In this document: piece by piece, positions 20,638 through 29,400 of the stretch
How positions within the stretch are numbered: the first letter of the stretch is position 1
Layout of the letters: each line of letters opens with the position of its first letter
Source: a virus
Virus record (IMG/VR): IMGVR_UViG_3300030012_001673
Span: 1 to 41,254 of that record
Length of the DNA stretch: 41,254 nucleotides
Reading direction: 5' to 3' (one strand)
Translations under genes and position numbers: made by a program
Notes under the pieces: generated by a model
What the model saw: only the letters and a program-made list of their open reading frames with translations
Told to the model about the DNA's origin: nothing
Databases searched by the model: none

Positions 20638-21071
20638 GGGATCACGATCACCGAGAGTTCTCGCCTCAACTCATGGGCCTCATCAACAGGCTTCAAGAGT
20701 CTCGACAGGGCAGGCAGGGCTGGTGTTACGCCGCGCTTAACGATGAAGGCACTTTGTTGAAGCTGGGAGGCACCAAGAACTGCCCGATCTGCCGCATCCA
20801 CGGCAACCAGAAGGTGCCGGGTATCAAAAAGAAGGTCAGGATGAACTTGGTTGCGCTTGCGTGGTCCGAAGACTGGAAGATCCACGAACAGCACCTACTT
20901 AGAATCGCTACCCCGATCTACGGAGACGAGTGGTTTGATCCTGGCCCGCACTTCAAGTGCCAGAAGTCACTGCTCGACTACCTGTGCTCTGAAGGAATGC
21001 TAGTCGATCCCTGGGATGCGACCATGAAGTTTATGCAGTCGGTCGAAGAGCAGTGCCTAGCTACCACTTGA
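20634..21071 (+). CDS. GIY-YIG-like (T5orf172-type) nuclease-like protein
   Basis: A 145-aa protein. GWCYAALNDEGTLLKLGGT (about 30-48) aligns by eye with the GIY...YIG core of the T5orf172/Mug113 branch. The C-terminal EDWKIHEQHLLRI and DEWFDPGPHF match its conserved E and EWF segments. An inserted CPICRIHG may bind metal. Such proteins are often homing or junction-type nucleases, but the role here is open. It is the last gene of the early region and overlaps the opposite-strand gene by 11 bases at the convergence point. Confidence 0.6.
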   Translation: MRDHDHREFSPQLMGLINRLQESRQGRQGWCYAALNDEGTLLKLGGTKNCPICRIHGNQKVPGIKKKVRMNLVALAWSEDWKIHEQHLLRIATPIYGDEWFDPGPHFKCQKSLLDYLCSEGMLVDPWDATMKFMQSVEEQCLATT

Positions 21072-21330
21072 CACGGTTGGCCCAGTAAGCCGCTGACATC
21101 TTGCCCTTCGCGATGTTCTTCGCGTGGCGGGCCTTGAAGGACTTGCGGCGGGCTTTGCCCTTGGCCGTCTTCGGGTTCTTGCCCGCACCACTCACGCCCT
21201 TCTGACCGAAGCGGATGAGCTTGACCTTGTCACCGACTTTAGCCAGCACAGCGTGCGACTTCGAGCCGTGACCCGGTGTTCTCTTGGGCTTGTTGTAGCC
21301 TGAGAACTTCTCTCCGCCGCGCTCGACCAT
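21061..21330 (-). CDS. Basic 89-aa protein with SFKARHAKNI motif
   Basis: A strongly basic protein with the segments IRFGQKGVSGAGKNPKT, RRKSFKARHAKNIAKGK and C-terminal SAAYWANRVKW. I recall this pattern from many marine phages and other viruses, where its function is unknown. The charge suggests binding to nucleic acid. It is the last gene of the late region in - strand order and overlaps the GIY-YIG-like gene tail to tail. The start overlaps the preceding stop. Confidence 0.65.
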   Translation of the reverse strand: MVERGGEKFSGYNKPKRTPGHGSKSHAVLAKVGDKVKLIRFGQKGVSGAGKNPKTAKGKARRKSFKARHAKNIAKGKMSAAYWANRVKW

Positions 21331-21617
21331 TAGCCGCTAATGTCGTTGGTCACGTTTGCGGACCCCTGATTGCTGCGAACTCGCAGGCCGATAAACTCAA
21401 AGCTTGATACGGCGTTGACCTGAGAGATGTCACCCACTTCAAACAGCGTCCCAACACCTAACTGAGCAGCAGGTATGGATACGCTCGAACCGCTAACCGT
21501 CATGGTGACAGCGCCACCGGGGGAGGTTGTGACGTAGATGGCATCGAGCGGGGGTGAAAAAGTGGTGGTCGAGTAACCTGCCGCCATCACTTTGTTGTTT
21601 CTGTAAGGACCGGCCAT
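21330..21617 (-). CDS. Hypothetical 95-aa beta-rich protein
   Basis: The only non-basic member of the small-gene cluster. It is rich in Ser, Val, Thr and Gly (MAGPYRNNKVMAAGYSTTTF...), suggesting a beta sandwich like a small virion or head-surface protein. Its start and stop overlap the neighbouring stop and start by one base, so it is translated as part of the row. No family is recognised. A minor structural role is inferred from location next to the tail genes. Confidence 0.6.
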   Translation of the reverse strand: MAGPYRNNKVMAAGYSTTTFSPPLDAIYVTTSPGGAVTMTVSGSSVSIPAAQLGVGTLFEVGDISQVNAVSSFEFIGLRVRSNQGSANVTNDISG

Positions 21618-21892
21618 TATTTACCTCGGGCTGATCGACTAGCCCTCTTCGCGGGTTTGGTGTTGGAGACGACCCCCTTACCCTTGCGAGAACCCGCACG
21701 CTTCTTCGCGTCCGTAGCCCTCTGCTGGGCAGGGGTGAGTTTCTTCCAGGCAGCGTCAGGCAGGTAACGTGCAGTCACCGTCTTGCCGCTCTTGGTCTTG
21801 CGCTTGGCAGGCTTGCCGTCACGGGTGCGCCACTTTTGACCAGTCCAGTTCTCCAGAGATTTCTGGGACTTCTTCTTAGCCACGGTAGCCAC
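21617..21892 (-). CDS. Lys-rich basic 91-aa protein
   Basis: Starts with GTG 21892. The product is Lys/Arg-rich with SLENWTGQKWRTRDGKPA and RYLPDAAWKKLTPAQQ. This resembles short basic proteins of marine phages (DUF5872-type by memory). It ends in a histone-H1-like Lys/Arg/Ala tail. It could condense DNA or RNA or fill the head, but there is no direct evidence. It overlaps the 62-aa gene by 17 bases. Confidence 0.6.
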   Translation of the reverse strand: MATVAKKKSQKSLENWTGQKWRTRDGKPAKRKTKSGKTVTARYLPDAAWKKLTPAQQRATDAKKRAGSRKGKGVVSNTKPAKRASRSARGK

Positions 21893-22064
21893 CCCCGGCG
21901 GCCTTGTATCGCTTGGCTAGCATCTGTGCCTTGCGAGCACTCCACTTGCCAGCAGGTCCACCCTTGGACCCAGCCTTGATGCTGTTGAAAAGACGCTTAC
22001 GCATGCCCGGCTTGGTGTAGTTACCAGCCTCGTTGACCCGCGACTTCGCCTTCTTAGCAGCCAT
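21876..22064 (-). CDS. Lys-rich basic 62-aa protein
   Basis: The product begins MAAKKAKSRVNEAGNYTKPG and continues with RKRLFNSIKAGSKGG, KWSARKAQMLAKRYKAAGGGY. I recall very similar short proteins from many marine viruses, with no known function. Net charge is high. It starts 2 bases after the stop of the previous small gene. Confidence 0.6.
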   Translation of the reverse strand: MAAKKAKSRVNEAGNYTKPGMRKRLFNSIKAGSKGGPAGKWSARKAQMLAKRYKAAGGGYRG

Positions 22065-22066
22065 GA

Positions 22067-22237
22067 CTACTTGCCTACCTTCTTCATTGCCTTCTTGTGA
22101 GCGGCAGTAAAGGTAGAGCCCGACTTCATCAGCCGGGTCATCTCCTTCATGTGCTTGGAAGTGTGGTGCTTGGAGTGCCGCTTCATGGCGGCTTCCTGAC
22201 GGGCAGTCAGGCCAGCACCCTTCTTCTTAGCAGCCAT
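22067..22237 (-). CDS. Lys/His-rich basic 56-aa protein
   Basis: The frame starts at ATG 22237, overlapping the previous stop (TGATG), and ends at TAG 22067. The peptide is MAAKKKGAGLTARQEAAMKR followed by HSKHHTSKHMKEM and TAAHKKAMKKVGK. It is short, basic and His-rich. It shares the MAAKK start with the 62-aa gene, suggesting duplication. Nucleic-acid binding is likely from composition only. Confidence 0.55.
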   Translation of the reverse strand: MAAKKKGAGLTARQEAAMKRHSKHHTSKHMKEMTRLMKSGSTFTAAHKKAMKKVGK

Positions 22238-22365
22238 CAGTAGCCTCTACGGCCACCACCCATCTTCTTCATGGGCTTCTTGCCTGCCTTCTTGCCCATC
22301 TTCTTGGCAATCTTGGCGGGCATGGTCTTCTTGGCAGGGGACTTCTTTCCGGTCTTCTTCATCAT
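22237..22365 (-). CDS. Protamine-like 42-aa Lys-rich peptide
   Basis: ATG ATG at 22365-22360 gives MMKKTGKKSPAKKTMPAKIA followed by KKMGKKAGKKPMKKMGGGRRGY. About 40 percent of residues are Lys or Arg, and the rest are mainly Gly, Ala, Pro and Met. There is no folded domain. The composition is like protamines or histone H1 tails. It starts 2 bases after the 162-aa gene and overlaps the next start. Confidence 0.55.
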   Translation of the reverse strand: MMKKTGKKSPAKKTMPAKIAKKMGKKAGKKPMKKMGGGRRGY

Positions 22366-22367
22366 GG

Positions 22368-22856
22368 CTATAAGCTCGCAACAAACACTTCAAGATCGAC
22401 CGCAGCGGTATTCGCCTGGGCCGTTACATCAATTAGATCCGCAAGGGCAATGCTAAGTGCAGAGGCGCTAGCATCCATCGTGGCAGCAACGCCTCCAGCC
22501 ATGTCGCAAGAGACAATGTAAGAGTGCCCCTTGTCGAGTAGCACAGCGAACTCATGGCTGCCTGCGCTGCGGAATGTGAGCGTGACGTGGTTGGTATCGT
22601 CTTTGTTGGTGATACGAATGTATCGGACATCACCCGCAGTGAACTGGCCCGCTAGATAGCCAGTTGAGAACAAACTCGAAGAGTCAAACCCAAGCAGCCC
22701 AGACTCAGAAGAGTGCGTGACTGTCACGATCCTCTTCGAGATCTCGTTGACGTTGTCAACGGCGACCGTGTTGGTCGCACCCTGAGCAGACCCGTTGAGG
22801 GTGATCGCCTCCGTGATGGTCACGGTCAGGGTGGCTGCTGTAATGGTGGATGCCAT
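22368..22856 (-). CDS. Hypothetical 162-aa beta-rich virion-type protein
   Basis: A Thr/Val/Ser/Ala-rich protein (MASTITAATLTVTITEAITL...) with alternating strands and no enzyme motif. A VRYIRITNKDDTNHVTL segment is common in small proteins of marine phages that are probably structural. It precedes the basic small-gene cluster and is separated from the ejection gene by the orphan + strand gene, so it must have its own promoter or be read through from 23425. Confidence 0.6.
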   Translation of the reverse strand: MASTITAATLTVTITEAITLNGSAQGATNTVAVDNVNEISKRIVTVTHSSESGLLGFDSSSLFSTGYLAGQFTAGDVRYIRITNKDDTNHVTLTFRSAGSHEFAVLLDKGHSYIVSCDMAGGVAATMDASASALSIALADLIDVTAQANTAAVDLEVFVASL

Positions 22857-22957
22857 GCTCGTAGTCTGCCAGAAAAACGGTTGGCCGCAACCCCAGAGTT
22901 TACGGTGAAGCGCAACAGAAGACTCTGTTCGTTACATCTTTGGTTCAAGTTTGCATT

Positions 22958-22984
22958 CGGCAGAGTTGCCGAGTGTGGTATAAT
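22958..22984 (+). promoter_or_regulatory. Extended -10 promoter with inverted repeat, before the orphan gene
   Basis: TGGTATAAT (TATAAT at 22979-22984) is a perfect extended -10 box. Upstream is the inverted repeat CGGCA GAGT TGCCG (22958-22971) in the spacer region, where a repressor could bind. A good -35 box is missing (TTGCAT at 22951 has 22-base spacing), which is tolerated by extended -10 promoters. It would drive the + strand gene at 23047. Confidence 0.55.
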
Positions 22985-23046
22985 GAAGAGGTCGCGCAGG
23001 GGCATGGTGCTCCTGGCGACTGTTCTCTAACAACAAGGAAAGCAAC

Positions 23047-23418
23047 ATGGCACAACTGCCTAAAGCTCTGGAGAGCTTTGAGTGCCCGGAAGGTCCGGGC
23101 ATCTACATCATCATCGGCCCAGGTTACTGGGGGCGGTGCTTCGGGCTACACGGAGCGTGGGAAAACGCTGCCCGCAGCGGCCTGAAGGCTTCGGATCCCT
23201 ACTCCGTCTACTACCAGTCGGAAGCGGACATGGCGGCTAAGATCCAGCAGGATGGACCGCCGCGTCAGATGGACGGTAAGCCCGACAGCTTCTTGCCAGG
23301 AGTCAACGGATACGGGGGCATACTCCACTACGGCATCGAGGGATGTCAGGAAATCGCCCGCCACGAAAAGAAGGCTTCGACCGTCATCGACCTTCGATCA
23401 CAACCCGCCCGGACCTAG
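23047..23418 (+). CDS. Orphan 123-aa protein with its own promoter (moron-like)
   Basis: A + strand gene in the middle of the - strand late region, with its own promoter and ribosome site (AAGGAAAGCAAC). The product begins MAQLPKALESFECPEGPGIY with predicted strands, a GPGYWGRCFGLHGAW segment and a helical end. I do not recognise it. A gene with a private promoter, hairpin terminator and opposite direction is the pattern of a moron: a later-acquired gene that may act on the host. Confidence 0.55.
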   Translation: MAQLPKALESFECPEGPGIYIIIGPGYWGRCFGLHGAWENAARSGLKASDPYSVYYQSEADMAAKIQQDGPPRQMDGKPDSFLPGVNGYGGILHYGIEGCQEIARHEKKASTVIDLRSQPART

Positions 23419-23425
23419 TCCGGGC
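23407..23425. terminator. Bidirectional hairpin joining two stop codons
   Basis: GCCCGGAC CTA GTCCGGGC is a perfect 8-bp hairpin with a 3-base loop. The stop codon of the + strand orphan gene lies in it, and that of the 2200-aa - strand gene overlaps its right edge at 23425-23427. It may end both transcripts. No T-run is present on either side, so termination efficiency is unclear. Confidence 0.55.
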
Positions 23426-26400
23426 TACTGACTCAGCCGTTGCAGGTCGCTCCGCTGGCCTGTGACGGCACCACGGAAGAAGTCGTAGGTGCTCTCGCTC
23501 TCTAGTTCTCCTGCGATCTCGTCGCCGATCAGGGACAGACGCCTAAACGCTCCCGATGCGGGGACGCCCATGATGCTTGCCATCTGAGCAGCCATATCCA
23601 GGGTTGTGCCAGCGGGCTCTTCTCCAAACTTGAGCGGTGTTCGCACAAGCCTCTCCAACGCTCGCATCCATGGAGCCACTGGGTAACGATTGTTCCAATA
23701 CTCGTCATCGAGCCAGTTGTTGATCGCCAGTCGGGTGAAATCTCCCACAACCGGCATGCCACCTGTCACCTGATCAACCTGACTGCGGAAGAACAGTTCG
23801 ATCAGGTCATCACCAAAGCCGTCATCTTCGTCGTCGAAGTCATCGCCTCTCGCAAGCTCGGTGGCAGCCTGTGCCATCATCGCTGGCAGCATCAGCATGT
23901 AGATGTAAGTAGAGGCCACGGCAGCAGCGCGACTGCGATCCTCCTGCTTCATGTCCAAGCGATTTTGCGTTGCCGCGTTGTTGAGCCAGTTGATAAACCA
24001 AGACTTGAAGGGGAAGAGTGCTCTAGCCAACGACCCACCAGACTCAAAAGCACTGAGGTCTTCCTTCTCACCAGCCATCTGCGACTGACGCACGACACTG
24101 TCCGCGTGTGCGATCGCCCGAGCCTCGGCTGCTTCAGCAGACACGTTTTCTTTCAAGGCTGCTTCTGTCTCCTGGTTGTAGGCTGCCTGCCACACCGCCA
24201 CGTCTACGTGGTTCTGCGTGATCTGTTGCAAGACATACGCATACTTGTCAGACCATGACTGGAGGCGTCTCCATGCACTGTCCTCGCTGGTCAAGATCTG
24301 GTTTTGAGTGTTGTAGATGTCAAAGATCTGGCGCTTCAATCTCGCCTTCATCTCAGGCGATTTGGCTGCTACCTCGTCCGACAACTTCCTGTTGAAAGTG
24401 CTGTGGATCAGAGACGAGATCAGCCGTCTCTTGCCGACGCGACGCATGGGGATCAACAGACCTGCGTAGTTCTGCAACGTGTTGCCGATGTTCAAGAACA
24501 TGATCGACATGTTTGCGTTACGCGAAAGACGCAACAGCAGACTGCCTGCTCCTGAATCTTGACCACGCTCAAAACGCTGGAACGCAGATCTCTTGAGCCA
24601 CCCCTGCAAGTTATTGTAAGCATTGTCCCCAAATCGCGCCTTGAAAGACTGTTCCAATGATCGACCGCTCAAGACACGGCTAACGCTATCAATCGGCTGG
24701 GCCATGTTGATGAAGCGGTAAACCTCAGCGGCGTGGCTAGCCAGTTGATGCAGGCCAAGGTAAAGCTCCCTGTCTACATCACCTGTGACTCGCTCCTTTG
24801 TAAAGCTGGGTAGGAATCCCAGCATCCGCCTTGCCTGCTGCTCAAGGCTGGCGTCCTCTTCGGTGACGCCTTGACCTTTGTCTTCTTGACTAACCGCCTC
24901 TCTAAATCGGATAGGAATGTAACCACCTGCAAAGGTCGTTGGTCCTGATTGACCAGGGAACTGAATATCAAACTCTTCGCCCTTGACCTCCGTCATCTCG
25001 TAGCCGCGCAGGTCTTTCATGACCTTTTGAGCACGACCAAGCATGTCTTGTCCGCTGAAGTGATCGAAGATCGACTGCATGAACGCGAAGTCTTTGCGCG
25101 TCAGAACGCCTTGACTGACCTGCTCGTCCAAGAACCTCTTGATCTCGATCTCTACCTGCGTGATCTGATCAGGCGTGGCGTCCAAGCCTGCATAGCCACC
25201 AGCCAGACGGCGACGGTTGCTGGAGTTGCCGTAGTAGTGCATCGCCAAGTGGATCAACTCAGTCTTGACGTGCTTGCCGTTGCGACCAATCGTGATTGCC
25301 CTACCACTTGTGCCTGCGGATGGCAGGTTCATTGTGAGCGAACGCGCTCCTCCGGGGATCTTGAGATCTAGAGCACGTATCTTGCCTTCAAAGTCGAAGC
25401 CTTTCCCAGTCTTCTTGTCCTTCGCCAAGAACTGGCTCAGTTCCTGACGATACTTATTAGCGGCATCCTTGACCTGTCTAAACATCTGCGTCCAGATGCC
25501 TGCCTTGCCGCCATCAATACGTCGGAACAGGTGTTCAAAACGAATGACATCCGAGAAGTAGTCTCGAATCCTGCCAAAGATGCTTTTGTCGTCTGCGTCT
25601 CGCTTGACCTCGACGTTCGACTCCATGGTGGCCTGAGCCTCTTGACGCAGCGTCTCGATGTTCTCTTTGCGCTCACCGATCTTGGCCGACATCTTGTCCT
25701 TGGCACGCTTCATCATGCGACGCGACAAGCTGCGCAGTTTGCGAACATCTCCAACCAGCAGGTGCTCCATCGGCCTCCTGCGATCACCCACGCGAGGCTG
25801 CGCGATGTCCATTCTTAAGAAGTAGTCGATGTCGCCTGACACTTCGTCGAAGAACTCAGGGTCTTCGTTTCGGAATGCATTCAGCGCCTGGGCTGGATCG
25901 AAGTCTACGTTACCGATGCCCAACCGAGTCAGCAATGCGCGGATCGCTTTGACTACCGTCACGTCGTAGCCCGCCTCAGCCAGAGCTTTGTCTGATCGCT
26001 TGTTGAAGACTCTCTTGTTCATCTTCACAAGAGATCGAACTTCGGTTCGAGCCTTCATGCCTTCGCGCACCAAGGCTTCGTTCAGCATCTCCTGACGCTT
26101 GGCAAACTTGGCGGCTTCCATGTCGCCATCCTTGAGCGCCTTCAGCATCTTCTTCCGAGCACGGGCAGCAGCACGGCTGTAGGCAGCAATGTCTACATCT
26201 CCCGTAGGTGTGCTCTCAATGATCTGCGTAGCGGCATCAGCCATGGCCTGCATCTCAGCCCTGTTGCTCCTGCCATTGTTCAGCAAATACTTGAGTTCGC
26301 GCTGCATGACCTTCTCACGGATCTTGTTGTGGACCGCAGCGTGAATGTTCTCTTGCTGCACCACTGGGTCCATCAGATCCGTGTGCTCATTCAGCAAACG

Positions 26401-29400
26401 CTGGTCGGTGCGGTGCGTGATCTCGTCCGCAAGGTTCCGCGAGTCCGCTAAGGCTTGGAGCATGGCCTCGTTGCTCTCAAAGCCGAACATGGTTCGCAGA
26501 CTATCCAAAGACATGCCGTCCTTGTTGACCATCTTGCGAGCCTTAAGGCGCTTCGCCAAGTCGGGGCTCACGGCTTCTACCATCGCCGTGTTCAGCTTTC
26601 GTGACGTGTATTCTTGGCTGTCCTCAAACAGGCCCGAAGACGTTTGATAGGTCTGATTACGCATCCAAGACCGCAGTTGGTAGACAGGCTGCAAGCGGAT
26701 CGCGGCTTCTTCCTCTTGACGTATCTGTGCTCGGATGCGCTTGAGTTCTCCTCTTTGCTTTTGAGCAACAAGGTTGATCGCGTTGGTAAAGGTGCCGACC
26801 TCTTTCATGCGACGCTGCGTGAGTTCAGCCTTGGACTCATACATTGAGTCCTTGAACTCCTGCTCGTATTCGTCGTATTCCTCCGCGCTTCTGCCTGAGT
26901 TGACCCATTCTTCACGGGTCATCAGCATGGCGTCGAGTTCACTCTCGTCAAAGAACGCCTGCACGTCTCGTTCAGCAGACATCATGCGACCGAAGATGGC
27001 ACGAACCTCGTTGTTCATCCCCGGCAGTTCACGGCCAAACTCACGCTCATAATCACGCTGGTAGCCTAAGACCAAGTCCTCGAACTTGCCTCGCATGTAG
27101 TCTAGGAGGCGGCGGAACGCGCCACGAAGCTCACGGCTAGGAGCTACGCCTTCGTAGAGGTAACGCTCGAAGGATACAGCGATAGCCTCATGGAACTCGC
27201 GACGCTGGTCGATTGTCATCGCACGCCACTCAGCCAGCGTGCCCTTAAAGCCTGACCACTTCAGCAGACGCTTGACATCGTCAAGCATTTGGGCCTCCAG
27301 CGCCGTTGCCTCGTAGCCTTCCTGCGCCAGTTTGGACTCAATGTCGAGACCGACCGTTGCCATGATCTCCATGTTCCAGTGCATCAACTCATGCATCAGA
27401 GTTGTTGGCTTGGCGTTGGGGTCTAGCAGGATCTTCTTGATGGCGTTTCCGCCTTCGACCTCGGCTTGACCGAGCACGCGCTTCTGATCGCCCTCCTTGC
27501 TGTAGAGGATGCCAGGGTCGGCGCTGAAGTCGCCCTCGTTCTGGGTGGACTTGATCTGGTTGGAGTTAAAGACGATGTAGAGCGGGCGGGTCGATTGTGC
27601 CTTTAAAGGGTCGGCTACACCAATTTGCTTAGATAGAGATTCCAGTTCTTCCGCCGAAAGATCCGCAGGGTTGGTGATTGCCTCTTCCTCAATCTTATAA
27701 ATAACCCCGTCGTGCCCCTTGCTCCTGGCCTCGTCTATGAACTCGCGAAGAATGTCTTGGTCGCCTGCATCCGCTGATACAACCCCACTTGTAACGACCA
27801 GAGGGTTTTGCATAGACAGATAAACCGGATACGTGCCGCCCTGTCTAAAGCCGCGGTCGTCATAGTCTGACGTGTAGCGGGACACTATCTCTGGGTCGCT
27901 AGAAAAGAAAAAGCCTCTGCCGGGTCCGGTGTCATATCCGGCATGTGGACCAGTCCCCATTTTGGCGGGGTCAAACGTATCAAACCCAGGGTTGGGTGTT
28001 CCGTGGTAAACAGGAATTGGGACGCCCTTAGGGTCTATGACGAGTTTGTATTCACTATCAAACTCCTTGATAGTGACTACCTTGCTGTCCCCGAACCACC
28101 GCACGAAGTTTTGGTAGACAGGCTTGCCGTTGGGGGCGACGCGGTCCCCGAACTTCTCCTTGGCCCAGGCTACGTTCTCAGGCGTGTAGTCCGACTCTGT
28201 GAACGTGTAGTCCGAAGGCTGGTCAAACGATGCGTAGGTGTCAGGCTTTACCTGCCGACCCTCCAGGCGCTGCTGCACGATCCTGGGGAAGTGCTTCTGG
28301 TAAAACTCCTGCGGCGTGATGTTTTGCTGGAGAGCAGCGCGGCGGATGAAGCCGATGATCATCGACGAGTAGGCTGATGCTGTCAGAGTCTGAGCAGCAT
28401 CCATGCTCTTCATCTCTTCGCGCAACTGCTTGGTTACGTCCTGACGCACATCCCGCAGTTGACGCTCAAACTCCTCCATGTCTTGGAGTTCTTGCTCTGC
28501 CTTGTCACCGCGCTCTTGAATGATCCTGTCGCGGATAGCCTCCGACTCCTTAACCTCGAAGTTGGTCAGGCCGTTCTCTTCGTAGGCAACGTGCCGTAGT
28601 GCCGTGTCACGGAACTTGGTGTTGTCAAAAGCGTCTTCCCACTCAGTCTTAGAAAGCTCAACATCGCCATCGCGTTCCGCAGCCTCATCAATCCGAGCCA
28701 TCAATCCAGGGCGATTGGCTTCGATTGTGTCACGAACTTGCTGCTCAGTGACTGCGCCCTTCTCTACAGCTTCAGACAACGCACTCTTGAAGTCCTGCGC
28801 TCTGATGTAGTAACTACTGTTGAGCGTAGTCGTCTCACCAGACTCTGCGTCTACTTGACGTTGAGCATCCCGCGCATTGCTCCTACCGCGAATCTCAGCA
28901 GCCTCTTTGGCTTTCTCGTAGTCGTAGTTTGCGGTGGCTACTTTGACGTTGTCGTTGGCAAGACGGATGGCTGAAGGCACACCGCCCAACACCACCATCC
29001 CTTTAAGCGTATGCACAAATGCTTGCCCAAACGTCTCAAGATACTCAGGCTCGTATAGATTCTGAGGTCGGTAGATCTGAGAAGCCCTGGCCTTACCAAA
29101 CTCACCGATGACTTCTTGCACGCCTTCGGTGGTTGCTTCACCAAGGACCGAAACTGCGTAGTCCTGGAAGATCTTGCCCGTGACTCGACCAGCCGTCTCA
29201 CGGCGCAGAAGGTCGCGACCACGCTTCTTGATGAGTTCTCGACCCAGTTGCTTGATCGGTTGACCAGCCAGCTTGAGGCCTACGGCTTCAAAGCCAGAGA
29301 TCACTGCGCCATATGACATCGCAATGTCGCGAGCCTGAGCAGGCGTGTAACCTTCCGTGACAAGGTCGGCGTATAGGTTGCCTGCCTCTAGGTTGAAGCT

